Shown here: piece by piece, positions 50,254 through 59,467 of the stretch
Layout of the letters: the number at the start of each line of letters is the position of its first letter
Position numbering within the stretch: position 1 is the stretch's first letter
Origin: Marinobacter aromaticivorans
GTDB lineage: Bacteria; Pseudomonadota; Gammaproteobacteria; Pseudomonadales; Oleiphilaceae
Assembly: GCF_002806975.1 (NCBI RefSeq)
Contig: NZ_NIHD01000010.1
Location: 1 to 64,000 of the forward strand
Length of the DNA: 64,000 nt
Reading direction: 5' to 3'
The notes under the pieces: generated by a model
Database searches by the model: none
What the model was told of the DNA's origin: nothing
The model's input: only the letters and a program-made list of their open reading frames with translations
Made by a program: the position numbers and the translations under genes

Positions 50254-52340
50254 GCAGCTATGGCGCCGCACTCCCGATCATAACCGCCGCTGCTGAAGCG
50301 TTCCGACCAGCCCGCCGGGTGCCAGTTGCTGACGGCGCGGCTGAAACCCTGCGCATCGTCCAGCCCGGCGGATACACAGGCTATTGGTCAGCAAAAGAAA
50401 CTCCGTACATGATCGAGCCCATGAACATGCTGGCCAGCCGCAAGCATGAGGCTGTTGTGTTCGTGGGGCCTGCCAGATCTGGCAAAACCATGGGGCTGCT
50501 GGATGCCTGGGTGACCTACGCAGTCACCTGTGATCCCGGTGATATGCTTATTGTTCAGATGACGCAGGATAAGGCCAGGGACTACTCAAAAACCCGGATC
50601 GACCGAGCCATCCGCCACAGCCCGAAAATGGCCGACCTGCTCAGCCTGCGCGGGCAAGATGACAACACCCACGACAAGTTATTCCGGCACGGCATGTGGC
50701 TCAAGATCGGCTGGCCCTCTGCCTCGCAGCTGTCATCGAGCGATTACCGGTACGTTGCCCTGACCGATTACGACCGCATGCCGGACAACGTGGACGGCGA
50801 GGGCTCCGCCTACCAGCTTGGGCTGAAACGTACCACCACATTCCTCAGCCGCGGAATGTGCATGGTGGAATCCTCCCCAGGTAAGCCCATCACTGACCCT
50901 AACTACAGGCTCGAAACCGACCACGAAGCGCCGCCCGCTGGCGGCATTCTGGGCATCTACAACCGAGGCGACCGCCGCCAATCCTACTGGCCGTGCGTCC
51001 ATTGCGGTGAGTTCTTCCGAGTAAAGCCGGGCCTTGGGCTGTTCGCGAGCCTGCCCAGTGAAAACGACCTGCTGAAGCTTGTGCGCAGTGCCGATCTGTC
51101 GGCCTTGGCCACCGAGCATGCCGTGGTGTTCTGCCCGCATTGCGGTTCCGGTGCCGATTCCCGCGAGAAGAACCGCATGCTGCAGGGCGGGCATTGGTTG
51201 CGTGATGGCCAGGAGATCAGCAAGTCTGGCCTGAAATCTGATGGCGGCATACATTCCAGCATTGCCAGCTATTGGCTTGGCGGCGCGTCAGCTGCTTATC
51301 AGTCCTGGAACAATCTCATCCTCCGGTATCTGCAAGCGCTGCGTAGCTACTCATCGGCAGGTGATGAAGAATCCTTGCGGGTAACCATCAACACAGACCA
51401 AGCCATGCCGTACCTGCCAATGGCCATCCGTGAGGAGTCACAGCGCGGCGAGCTAGCAGACATGGCCGAAGACTTCCCCCGGTACCAGGTACCAGAAAAC
51501 GCCCGCTTCCTGATCGCCAGCGCAGACGTTCAGGGCGGCCAAAACTCTCGGTTTGTTGTCCAGGTACACGCATTCGGCCCGCACATGGAGCAGTGGCTGA
51601 TCGACCGCTACGAAATTAAAGACAGTGGCCGCCCCGGCGTAGGCGGCGAGATGTCCCCAATTGATCCGGCAAGCTATCCGGAAGACTGGGACATGCTCAC
51701 AGAAAAAGTCATCAAAGCGACCTATCGAACAACGCAAGAAGGGCAGGAGCTCCGGGTGCGCTTACTGGTTGCCGACTCCGGCGGTGAAGATGGCGTAACC
51801 GAAAATGCAAAACGCTGGTGGCGACGGTTGCGCCGTGAAGGCCTGGGCGACAAGGCCCGGCTTTACAAAGGCGGCAGCGCCGCAGGTGCGGCCATCCTGA
51901 AACGAACCCGCATAGGCAGCGAATCCCGTAAAGACGTACACCAGCTGCTGTGCAACCCCAACCTGCTGAAAGACGCGGTATTCAATGCCAGCCGAAGGGC
52001 GACCGATGGTAATTCGCGCCTGCATTTCCCTACCTGGCTGGGGGCCTACTTCTGGGACGAGATGCGGGCCGAAATCCGCGAGCCAAACGGCAAATACCGC
52101 AAAATTCGCAAGCGCAACGAAGCCATCGACCTTTGCGCCATGATCTGGGCGGGTGCCCTGCACCTGGGCGCCGACCGCATTAACTGGGACAACCCAGCGC
52201 AGCCCTGGGCCCGGCCCATCGAGCACAACTCCGAACGCGAAAGCTCAGACGAGCGCCGCGCCCGCCAACCCATACAAAAACAACGCCCGGCACCAAAGCC
52301 CCGGGGTATTGGAAAATCAGACTGGAGTGGACGACTGTGA
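50250..52340 (+). CDS. Terminase large subunit (GpA-like)
   Basis: 696 residues. Walker A GPARSGKT (73-80), Walker B ALTDYDRMP (170-178), a zinc-binding CVHCGEFF...CPHCG region (about 248-300), and a C-terminal nuclease domain with ADSGGEDGVT near 507. Phage_GpA family of lambda. Cuts cos ends and powers DNA packaging. Overlaps the small subunit by four bases. Confidence 0.95.
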   Translation: MSSYGAALPIITAAAEAFRPARRVPVADGAAETLRIVQPGGYTGYWSAKETPYMIEPMNMLASRKHEAVVFVGPARSGKTMGLLDAWVTYAVTCDPGDMLIVQMTQDKARDYSKTRIDRAIRHSPKMADLLSLRGQDDNTHDKLFRHGMWLKIGWPSASQLSSSDYRYVALTDYDRMPDNVDGEGSAYQLGLKRTTTFLSRGMCMVESSPGKPITDPNYRLETDHEAPPAGGILGIYNRGDRRQSYWPCVHCGEFFRVKPGLGLFASLPSENDLLKLVRSADLSALATEHAVVFCPHCGSGADSREKNRMLQGGHWLRDGQEISKSGLKSDGGIHSSIASYWLGGASAAYQSWNNLILRYLQALRSYSSAGDEESLRVTINTDQAMPYLPMAIREESQRGELADMAEDFPRYQVPENARFLIASADVQGGQNSRFVVQVHAFGPHMEQWLIDRYEIKDSGRPGVGGEMSPIDPASYPEDWDMLTEKVIKATYRTTQEGQELRVRLLVADSGGEDGVTENAKRWWRRLRREGLGDKARLYKGGSAAGAAILKRTRIGSESRKDVHQLLCNPNLLKDAVFNASRRATDGNSRLHFPTWLGAYFWDEMRAEIREPNGKYRKIRKRNEAIDLCAMIWAGALHLGADRINWDNPAQPWARPIEHNSERESSDERRARQPIQKQRPAPKPRGIGKSDWSGRL

Positions 52341-52630
52341 TTAGCGACCTGAACTGTGATACCGATACAGCGGTTGAGTTGCACCGAATCCTCACTGCAT
52401 CGATTATCCGCGGCTTTGCGCTAACGGAATCAGCGGCAGCAGTGTTGGCGGATCAGATCACCGTAGAGATGCGCCGGGAAGCTGGCGGTGGCCCCATCTA
52501 CATTCCAGGCCCAAACCGCGAAGCCCGTAACGCTAAAATACGCGCCGCCTTCCGGGGCAACAATCACGACGAGCTGGCGAAGGAGTTTAATCTCTCACGA
52601 AGGCAGGTTGAGCGGATCGTTAACCGCTGA
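52337..52630 (+). CDS. Mor-like transcription activator
   Basis: 97 residues, GTG start overlapping the terminase stop. GGGPIYIPGPNREARNAKIR followed by AAFRGNNHDELAKEFNLSRR and QVERIVNR matches the Mu Mor/C family HTH. In Mu these proteins turn on middle and late genes. Its place between terminase and gpW is unusual. Confidence 0.82.
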   Translation: MISDLNCDTDTAVELHRILTASIIRGFALTESAAAVLADQITVEMRREAGGGPIYIPGPNREARNAKIRAAFRGNNHDELAKEFNLSRRQVERIVNR

Positions 52631-52711
52631 CTCTGCGACAACCCACACCTAAGAATGTAAAAATCCGTCTGGCAAAATCTGGCACCACGCAACCAGATTG
52701 GATAGCTTAAA

Positions 52712-52945
52712 ATGACGACGCCGACAGCTTCAGAAATGCTCGCAAAATATCTGGCAGCAGAAGCTGCCGTTCTTCAGGGCCGCGATATACAGTTTGAGGG
52801 TCGCCGGGTTTCCAGATCCGACCTGCCCGACATCATCAAAGGCCGAAAAGAATGGGAGCAGCGCGTCATTGCCGAGCGCCGCCGCGCTTCTGGCGCTCCC
52901 ACCTTTGGCGGCCTAGGCTTTTCCGTAGCGAGGCTGGACCAATGA
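52712..52945 (+). CDS. Head-tail joining protein gpW-like
   Basis: 77 residues, with EMLAKYLAAEAAVLQGRDI and SRSDLPDIIKGRKEWEQRVI, as in lambda gpW. Precedes the portal gene by a four-base overlap, as in lambda. Closes filled heads and prepares tail joining. Confidence 0.78.
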   Translation: MTTPTASEMLAKYLAAEAAVLQGRDIQFEGRRVSRSDLPDIIKGRKEWEQRVIAERRRASGAPTFGGLGFSVARLDQ

Positions 52946-54471
52946 GTAAACGCCCACAGCCAACAGTCACCGACCGCATTGTTAACTGGTTCAATCCTGT
53001 AAGCGGCCTGAAGCGCATGCAGGCCAGGCAGGTTCAGGCCTACTACGAAGCTGCAAAACCAGACCGCACCCGCAAGTTCCGGCGCGATACCGGGGGCCCA
53101 AACGTGCAAACGCAACAGGGGGCCGTCGCAATCCGCAACCAGGCGCGGCACTTGGAGCAAAACCACGATATTGCCCGGGGCATCCTGCGCACGTTAATGA
53201 CTAACATCGTTGGCCCCAAAGGCATCGGAATAGAGCCGCAGCCCCGCACAAAAGACGGAAAAATTCACAAAGAATACGCCGCCGCACTACTGGAAGCGTG
53301 GCGCGACTGGCAAACAAAGCCTGATGTTACCGGTCAATACCACTGGGCCCGTATCCAGCGCATGCTGGTAAAGACCTGGTTGCGAGATGGCGAGGCGTTT
53401 GTCCAGCTGCTGAGCGGCCCCGTGCCTCTGCTGGATCACGGAACTAAAATTCCGTTTTCGCTCGAAATCTTTGAGCCAGACATGGTGCCCTACTCACTCA
53501 ACGACACACGCCTGGGCATTCGGCAAGGTATAGAGCTCAACGCCTGGGGAAAACCAAGGGCGTACTGGGTACACAAGCAGCACCCCACAGACGGCATTGT
53601 GATGCTGTCCAGCAACAACACCAAACCTGTACCAGCAAGCCGGATCCTGCATATAGCATCAACCGACCGTATCGGCCAGATTCGTGGTGTGTCCGAATTT
53701 GCGAGCGTTATTACCCGGCTAGAAGACATCAAGGATTATGAAGAGTCCGAGCGAGTAGCCGCCAAAATCTCGGCCATGCTCACCGCCTACGTGAAGCGCG
53801 GCAACCCTGAAATGCTGGATCCGGATACCCTGCCCAGGGACAGCGAGGGCAACATTGCGCCCCGGGAAATCAGCATGCAGCCGGGCACGATCGTGGACAC
53901 GCTGGAAGTGGGCGAAGAAATCGGCCTGATTGACTCCAAGCGCCCGAACCCGAACCTGATTACCTTCCGTCAGGGCCAGCTCAAAGCCTTGGCAGCGGGC
54001 GTAGGCGCAACCTACAGCAGCGTGGCCAGAGACTACAACGGCACGTTCAGCGCGCAGCGTCAGGAATTGATTGAGCAATGGAGCAACTACGCCACGCTTA
54101 CAGACGAGTTTGTGGGCAACATCATTCAGCCGATTTGGGAAGCGTTTGTAAGGGCGGCTGCTCTTTCCGGCGTAGTCCCCGTACCCAAAGGGCTGAAAGA
54201 AGGATCTGCTGACGATGCTCTATTCATCGGCCAGTCCATGCCGTGGATTGACCCCCTGAAAGAAGCCAACGGCTGGGCCACCCTGGTACGCGCCGGCTTT
54301 GCCTCTGAAACTGAGGTCATGCGCAAGCGAGGCGTTAACCCGCTGGACGTGCTGGACCAGATCCAGAAGTTCCGGAACGATGCCAAGGATCGTGATCTCG
54401 TGTTTGATTCTGATGCAGCCTGGAAGGTCGTCAGTGAAAACATTTATTCGGACAGCTCCGATGAAGACTGA
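52942..54471 (+). CDS. Portal protein (lambda gpB family)
   Basis: 509 residues from ATG 52942. Conserved pieces include RNQARHLEQNHDIARGILRT, GIEPQPRTKDG, SASRILHI-type ASRILHIASTDRIGQIRGVS and YSSVARDYNGTFSAQRQELI. Forms the dodecameric DNA gate of the procapsid. Confidence 0.93.
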   Translation: MSKRPQPTVTDRIVNWFNPVSGLKRMQARQVQAYYEAAKPDRTRKFRRDTGGPNVQTQQGAVAIRNQARHLEQNHDIARGILRTLMTNIVGPKGIGIEPQPRTKDGKIHKEYAAALLEAWRDWQTKPDVTGQYHWARIQRMLVKTWLRDGEAFVQLLSGPVPLLDHGTKIPFSLEIFEPDMVPYSLNDTRLGIRQGIELNAWGKPRAYWVHKQHPTDGIVMLSSNNTKPVPASRILHIASTDRIGQIRGVSEFASVITRLEDIKDYEESERVAAKISAMLTAYVKRGNPEMLDPDTLPRDSEGNIAPREISMQPGTIVDTLEVGEEIGLIDSKRPNPNLITFRQGQLKALAAGVGATYSSVARDYNGTFSAQRQELIEQWSNYATLTDEFVGNIIQPIWEAFVRAAALSGVVPVPKGLKEGSADDALFIGQSMPWIDPLKEANGWATLVRAGFASETEVMRKRGVNPLDVLDQIQKFRNDAKDRDLVFDSDAAWKVVSENIYSDSSDED

Positions 54472-54521
54472 AATTGACGACAAGTTAGACTAAAACCGCG
54501 CATCAGCGCTTGGAACCATAG

Positions 54522-54547
54522 CAGCATCCAAAAACCAAGGGATGCTG
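54522..54547 (+). promoter_or_regulatory. Hairpin masking the ribosome site of the capsid gene
   Basis: CAGCATCC (54522-54529) and GGATGCTG (54540-54547) form a perfect 8-bp stem with a 10-base loop. The 3' arm includes the GGGA ribosome site and ends two bases before the ATG at 54550. Confidence 0.55.
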
Positions 54548-54549
54548 TT

Positions 54550-56565
54550 ATGCCTTCCAAGCACAACCCATTCTCGATCAAAGCCCTCGCCAACAATGCC
54601 GTCGAAATCTTCATTTATGGCGACATTGGCGACAGCTGGGACGACGAAAGCACTACTGCAGCCAGATTTGTAAAAGACCTGGCTGCCCTCGAAGCCGATG
54701 CAATCACGCTGCGCATCAACTCCCCTGGCGGCTCAGTAACAGACGGCCTCGCCATTTATAACGCCCTCAAGCGCCATCCTGCCACTGTAACCGTGGAGAT
54801 CGACGGCATTGCAGCCAGCATTGCCAGCCTGATTGCCATGGCCGGCGACACGGTAAACATGGCCAGCAATGCGCTGTATATGATCCACGCGCCCTGGGGT
54901 TTCAGCATCGGCAACGCCAACGAAATGCGCGACATGGCAGACACCATGGACAAGTTTGCCAGCGCCATGGCTGAAGCTTACGCAGATGGTACAGGCAAAG
55001 AGGCTTCCGAGTTCATGGCCCTGATGTCTGATGGCAAAGACCACTGGTATACCGCCGCCGAAGCTGAAGCGGCTGGATATGTTAACCAGGTAACCGAAGC
55101 CCTTCCAATCGCAGCCAGCATCGAGAAAACGTTCGATCTCACCCGCTTTCCGAAATTCGCGAAGCAAGCACCAGCGGCAGCCGCCGCAATCAAACCAGAG
55201 GAACCAGCTATGCCTGATCCCGTAAAGAAGCCGGCGGCAGAACCGCAGGCCACGGCCCCTACTGAGCCCGAAATCCGCGCCAAGCTGCAGCAGGAAGAAA
55301 CTGCACGCCGCGAAGGCATAAATGCAAAGTTCGACCTGTTCAAAGGCCGTGAAGACCTAGCGGAGCTGAAAGCTGCCTGCCTGGATGATTTCAAGGTAAC
55401 TGCTGAGCAGGCTGGCGAAAAGATTCTTGCCAAGCTGGCGGAAGGATCTGAGCCAATCCAAGGCCGAGTGACCGTGGTTGAGGACGAGCGCGACGTTAAG
55501 CGTGCGGCTGCAGTAGAGGCCATCATGGCCCGGGCCGGTGTAAACGGCATCAAAGCGGATCGCAACAACCCGTACCGCGGTTACAAGCTCCTGGATATTG
55601 CCAAAGACTCTCTTGAGGCTTCCGGCTCCAGCACCCGCGGTCTCGACCAGATGAAGATTGTGGCCAACGCCTTTACTCAGGGCACCAGTGATTTCCCGGT
55701 GATCCTGGAAGACGCCATGCACAAAACGCTGCAGACCTCCTACGCCTCAGCATCTGACACATGGTCGCGCTTCTGCGCTACTGGCTCAGTAAGCGATTTC
55801 CGCGCCCATAGCCGCTACCGCCTGGGAAGCCTGGGTAATCTGGACAGCCTGAACGAGCACGGCGAGTACAAGTACAAGGCCATCCCAGACGGCGAGAAAG
55901 CCACCATTCAGGCAGACACTGTTGGCAACATCATTTCACTGACCCGCAAGGCGATTGTGAATGATGACCTGAGCGCCTTCATCGGCCTGGCCAACATGCT
56001 TGGTCGCGCAGCTGCCCGCACCATCGAAGCCACGGTCTATGCCCTGCTAGCGGAAAACAGCGGTAAAGGCCCAACTATGGACGATGGCAAGAGCCTGTTC
56101 CATGCCGACCACGGCAATATCGGCACCGCCGGCGGACTTTCGGTCGCAACCCTGGAAGCCATGCGCGTACTGATGGCTAGCCAAAAAGACATCAGCGGCA
56201 ATGACTTCCTCGACCTGCGCCCGGCAAACCTGCTGGTACCCATGGGCCTTGGCGGCACAGCCCGCGTTATCAATAGCGCTGAGTACGACCCCGACACCAG
56301 CGGCAAGATGCAGCGCCCGAACATGGTTCGCGGCCTGTTCTCCGATGTGATCGACACCCCACGCCTGAGTGGTACCGGCTTCTACACCTTTGCTTCTCCC
56401 ACGGAAGCACCGGTTATCGAAGTTGCATTCCTCGACGGCAACCAAGAGCCCTACCTCGAAATGCAAGAAGGTTTCGACGTAGATGGCACCAAGTACAAAG
56501 TGCGCCATGACTTCGGTGTGGCCGCGCTGGACTACCGTGGTGCTGCGTACAACGCCGGACAATAA
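54550..56565 (+). CDS. ClpP-like prohead protease fused to major capsid protein
   Basis: 671 residues. Residues 15-190 are a ClpP/S14 fold: NSPGGSVTDGLAIYN (58-72), GIAASIASLIAMAGD (86-100, Ser90) and MIHAPWG (111-117, His113). Residues 200-300 are an Ala/Pro/Glu-rich scaffold-like linker, and about 320-671 the major capsid protein with a C-terminal YKVRHDFGVAALDYRG. Such fusions are known in some siphophages. An internal GAGGA with ATG at 55210 (Met221) could give a 451-residue scaffold-capsid form. Confidence 0.9.
   Translation: MPSKHNPFSIKALANNAVEIFIYGDIGDSWDDESTTAARFVKDLAALEADAITLRINSPGGSVTDGLAIYNALKRHPATVTVEIDGIAASIASLIAMAGDTVNMASNALYMIHAPWGFSIGNANEMRDMADTMDKFASAMAEAYADGTGKEASEFMALMSDGKDHWYTAAEAEAAGYVNQVTEALPIAASIEKTFDLTRFPKFAKQAPAAAAAIKPEEPAMPDPVKKPAAEPQATAPTEPEIRAKLQQEETARREGINAKFDLFKGREDLAELKAACLDDFKVTAEQAGEKILAKLAEGSEPIQGRVTVVEDERDVKRAAAVEAIMARAGVNGIKADRNNPYRGYKLLDIAKDSLEASGSSTRGLDQMKIVANAFTQGTSDFPVILEDAMHKTLQTSYASASDTWSRFCATGSVSDFRAHSRYRLGSLGNLDSLNEHGEYKYKAIPDGEKATIQADTVGNIISLTRKAIVNDDLSAFIGLANMLGRAAARTIEATVYALLAENSGKGPTMDDGKSLFHADHGNIGTAGGLSVATLEAMRVLMASQKDISGNDFLDLRPANLLVPMGLGGTARVINSAEYDPDTSGKMQRPNMVRGLFSDVIDTPRLSGTGFYTFASPTEAPVIEVAFLDGNQEPYLEMQEGFDVDGTKYKVRHDFGVAALDYRGAAYNAGQ
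55198..55212 (+). promoter_or_regulatory. Candidate internal translation start in the fusion gene
   Basis: GAGGA at 55198-55202 is seven bases before an in-frame ATG (55210-55212) at the junction of protease and linker. Comparable to lambda Nu3, which starts inside gene C. Confidence 0.45.
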
Positions 56566-56576
56566 GGAGAACTGAC

Positions 56577-56906
56577 ATGGCTACAAATTTCGTTCAGCCG
56601 GGTCAGGTTTTGACCCTCACCGCCCCTTCCGGCGGAGTAACTTCCGGCACTGGCAAGCTGATTGGCTCGCTGTTCGTAGTTGCGCTTCATGATGCTGCAG
56701 CTGGTGAGTCATTCGAAGGCCAGCTGACCGGTGTATGGCGCCTGCCAAAAACCTCAGCTCAGGCATGGACTGAAGGAGCTGCGATCTATTGGGACGGCAG
56801 CAAGGCGACTACTGCAGACGGATCAGGTTCAAACGCCCTGATCGGCCACGCAGCATCCGCAGCCGCAAACCCATCAGCCACCGGCCTGGTGCGCCTCAGC
56901 GCATAA
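56577..56906 (+). CDS. DUF2190 capsid decoration-like protein
   Basis: 109 residues. VQPGQVLTLTAPSGGVTSGT and ESFEGQLTGVWRLPKTSAQA match DUF2190, small beta-rich proteins next to capsid genes, some of which decorate or cement the head. AAGGAG is 8 bases before the ATG. Confidence 0.82.
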   Translation: MATNFVQPGQVLTLTAPSGGVTSGTGKLIGSLFVVALHDAAAGESFEGQLTGVWRLPKTSAQAWTEGAAIYWDGSKATTADGSGSNALIGHAASAAANPSATGLVRLSA

Positions 56907-56910
56907 CCAG

Positions 56911-56957
56911 TGGCCTTTTACAGCGCCTTGTTTCGGCAGGGCGCTGCATAAAGGCCA
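56911..56957 (+). other. Long hairpin between decoration and lysozyme genes
   Basis: TGGCCTTT plus CAGCGCC pair with GGCGCTG plus AAAGGCCA, with a small internal loop and a 12-base apical loop. No T-run follows, so it may be an RNase III or attenuation site. Confidence 0.5.
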
Positions 56958-56977
56958 TTAAGCAAATAAGGGTCACA

Positions 56978-57412
56978 ATGAACCGAGCATTGCTGAGATC
57001 ACAACTCGAAAAACACGAAGGCCTGCGCCTGAAACCCTACCTGGACACTGTGGGCAAGCTGACAGTTGGCTATGGCCGAAACCTCGATGACGTTGGCATA
57101 ACCCGCGACGAAGCGGATTTCATGTTGGATAACGACATCGAGGCAGTGGAGCGCCAGCTTGAGACCGTCTCCGAGTATCGAGCCCTTGATCCAGTGCGCC
57201 AAACCGTGATCGCGAACATGTGTTTTAACCTCGGATTTCGAGGCCTGATCGGATTCAAGAGAATGTGGGCCGCAATTGGGCAGGGCAACTACAAAAGAGC
57301 CGCTTCCGAGATGCTTAACAGCAAGTGGGCCCGCCAAGTAGGCACCCGTGCCACAGAGCTGGCGGACGTAATGCGCACCGGCAAAGTTAAAGCCCAGGAG
57401 CATAGCGAGTGA
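56978..57412 (+). CDS. T4-type lysozyme (GH24 endolysin)
   Basis: 144 residues from ATG 56978. The catalytic spacing Glu14-x8-Asp23-x5-Thr29 in KHEGLRLKPYLDTVGKLTVG equals T4 lysozyme E11/D20/T26. No signal or SAR segment, so a holin is needed for release. It is far from the spanins, among head genes. Confidence 0.92.
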   Translation: MNRALLRSQLEKHEGLRLKPYLDTVGKLTVGYGRNLDDVGITRDEADFMLDNDIEAVERQLETVSEYRALDPVRQTVIANMCFNLGFRGLIGFKRMWAAIGQGNYKRAASEMLNSKWARQVGTRATELADVMRTGKVKAQEHSE

Positions 57413-58113
57413 CAAAGATATCGGACGCCTTGGATCACGTACTACCCCAGCCCCCACCTGCCCGGAGAATGAACCGCCGGGAGATCATAGGGCCGGTGGT
57501 GCTTGGTGCTCTGATATCAGCATTCGTTGCCATGGCAGGCATGCATGCCACTTACAAAGGCCAGCAGAAAGAAGCAGAGGTTGAGATTTTCAAGGTTGTC
57601 CACGCCCGCATGCAGGAGCTGGAAAAGAGCCTCGATAACGTCAAGGCCGACAATCTGAGGCTGACCGCCCAGGTGCTGGAGCTGCAAATGCAGTCTCGTT
57701 CAGAGATGAGCGCACACGCCTACTTCTCGGAGTTTCTGCGCAGCTTTCCGCGCCCGGCCTGGGTAAAAAAGATTGAAGTGGCCCCAGACGGTTCTGTTGA
57801 GTTCCCCGTTTACCTCATCAACACGCGATATGAGTACATGCACGGGATCACGAATAAACGCTTCCAGGGCAAAACCGCTGATGAAGTTTACGATCCTGCT
57901 ATCTCTGAAGTCTTCCGGCAGTCGGATAAGGATGTATACCTGACCAAGGGCAGTATCACGAAGATCGAGCAATACCCGGCCAATTTTCGGAAGCCGGTAT
58001 CGCCTAGTAACCCTACCAGGCCGCACCAGGTCATAAAGTTTTACATCCAGTTCCGAAGTGGTGAGGAATTCATTTTCGGCCAATCCACACCGGTGGAGGG
58101 CTCCGATGATTGA
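57409..58113 (+). CDS. Membrane-anchored protein with coiled coil and PAS-like region
   Basis: 234 residues, GTG start overlapping the lysozyme stop. One membrane helix (27-46), a coiled coil (about 50-95), then a segment FPRPAWVKKIEVAPDGSVEF, NTRYEYMHGITNKRFQGKTA, DEVYDPAISEVFRQSDKDVY resembling a PAS domain. Coupled to the endolysin, so a role in lysis timing is possible; a signal-anchor pinholin is also possible. Not a known family to me. Confidence 0.6.
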   Translation: MTKISDALDHVLPQPPPARRMNRREIIGPVVLGALISAFVAMAGMHATYKGQQKEAEVEIFKVVHARMQELEKSLDNVKADNLRLTAQVLELQMQSRSEMSAHAYFSEFLRSFPRPAWVKKIEVAPDGSVEFPVYLINTRYEYMHGITNKRFQGKTADEVYDPAISEVFRQSDKDVYLTKGSITKIEQYPANFRKPVSPSNPTRPHQVIKFYIQFRSGEEFIFGQSTPVEGSDD

Positions 58114-58393
58114 CCTGGCCCGGGAAACTGCAGAGATCTGCATGGATATGTTCGGTGAGGGGATCATCTATAACGGCGAAGAAAAAAGAGCAATTGCCAA
58201 CGTCGAGATGATTGAGCTCTCTGGATACGAGCAAGCGGTTGAGCAACGAATGACCATCAGCATTCTGACTGCGGACTACCCGGCGATCACACCTGGGGCG
58301 CTGGTTGAGGTTCGTAGCAAATCGTACCGGGTCGATCAACAGATGGAAACGCAAGACGACCCGAACATCATGGTGAAACTGGTGCTGCGATGA
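58106..58393 (+). CDS. Head-tail connector (FII-like)
   Basis: 95 residues from ATG 58106, after GGAGGG. DYPAITPGALVEVRSKSYRV and VKLVLR resemble lambda FII/phage_attach barrels. Position between capsid and tail genes agrees. Confidence 0.65.
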   Translation: MIDLARETAEICMDMFGEGIIYNGEEKRAIANVEMIELSGYEQAVEQRMTISILTADYPAITPGALVEVRSKSYRVDQQMETQDDPNIMVKLVLR

Positions 58394-59001
58394 GCTACAG
58401 CATAAATACCAAAGACATCAGTAATGCCACCGGGCTGCTCCGGGGTGCAGTGCGCGCTGTTGAGAAGGCCCAGATGCGTGCGATCAACCGAACTGCCAGC
58501 AAAACACGCACAGCGGCCAGCAAGGCGATCCGGAAGGATGTCAGGCTCAAGGCCAGCTACGTAAACGAAAACCTGAAGGTAAGCCGGAAAGCATCAATCA
58601 ACAACCCAGAGGCAGTTATCACTGGCCGTAAGCGCCCCACCCGCCTGGCCCGGTACGGTGCCAAACAAATGAGTCGTGTGGCAAAGCAGGCATCCGGCGA
58701 TACGTCCCGCGGCATTGCCTCTGGCAGAAAGCAGGCCGGTGTATCCGTTGCAGTCAAGAAAGGCGGCAGCCGAAAAAAAATGCGCAAAGCCTTTCTGATC
58801 CCTCTGAAGGGCTCAAACGTCATGGGTGTTTTTGTCCGTACAGGGCGCGGCAAGAAAGACATCAAACACCTGTACGGCCCATCGGTTGACCAAGTGTTTC
58901 GTGCGGTTCGCACTGATCTGAAGCCACAAATCCGCCGCAACCTGGTAACCGAGTACGAGCGCCAGCTGGCCAACGCACTCAGGCAGGAGTTGAAACGATG
59001 A
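58390..59001 (+). CDS. Minor tail protein Z-like
   Basis: 203 residues, very basic. AINRTASKTRTAASKAIRKD, ITGRKRPTRLARYGAKQ, FLIPLKGSNVMGVFVRTGRG and KHLYGPSVDQVFRAV fit the Minor_tail_Z (PF06763) family, a tail completion protein at the connector end. Confidence 0.85.
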   Translation: MSYSINTKDISNATGLLRGAVRAVEKAQMRAINRTASKTRTAASKAIRKDVRLKASYVNENLKVSRKASINNPEAVITGRKRPTRLARYGAKQMSRVAKQASGDTSRGIASGRKQAGVSVAVKKGGSRKKMRKAFLIPLKGSNVMGVFVRTGRGKKDIKHLYGPSVDQVFRAVRTDLKPQIRRNLVTEYERQLANALRQELKR

Positions 59002-59453
59002 GCCGCGGAACCGAACTCACAGACAGAATCATGCTGGCCCTCTCCGAGATAACACTGGCTGGCGGCTATCAAACAGATGCGGGGCAGCGCGTAAAGCGAG
59101 GCAGGCCAGAAAGCCTGCAACTGAAAAGCTCTGATCTGCCCATGATTTCAGTCAGCACGGAAATCAACGCCCCCGAAGCCGTCAAGCCGCGCACTGTTCG
59201 CAAGCTACGCAGCGTTGAAATTGTCGGAATGGTCGATGCCGCCGACCGCGATTATGAGCCGGACCTGGACAGCCTTGATGAAGATATATCGATAGCGCTG
59301 GCAAAGCTCACCGGTATTGATGAGCTGCCGGGCACGCTGTCACTGGAAATCTCCGGCGGGGAGTACCGGCACCCCGATAGCGGATCAAACATAGCCGGCG
59401 TTACGCACACGGTCACGATTGGCTATGTGCTGACAACCAAACCCCAGCCATAA
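58998..59453 (+). CDS. Tail terminator-like protein (U-like)
   Basis: 151 residues, overlapping the Z-like gene by four bases. Order Z-U-V as in lambda and a fold with VEIVGMVDAADRDYEPDLDS suggest the tail terminator that ends tube growth. Sequence support is weaker than positional support. Confidence 0.65.
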   Translation: MSRGTELTDRIMLALSEITLAGGYQTDAGQRVKRGRPESLQLKSSDLPMISVSTEINAPEAVKPRTVRKLRSVEIVGMVDAADRDYEPDLDSLDEDISIALAKLTGIDELPGTLSLEISGGEYRHPDSGSNIAGVTHTVTIGYVLTTKPQP

Positions 59454-59467
59454 AGAGGAACATCACC

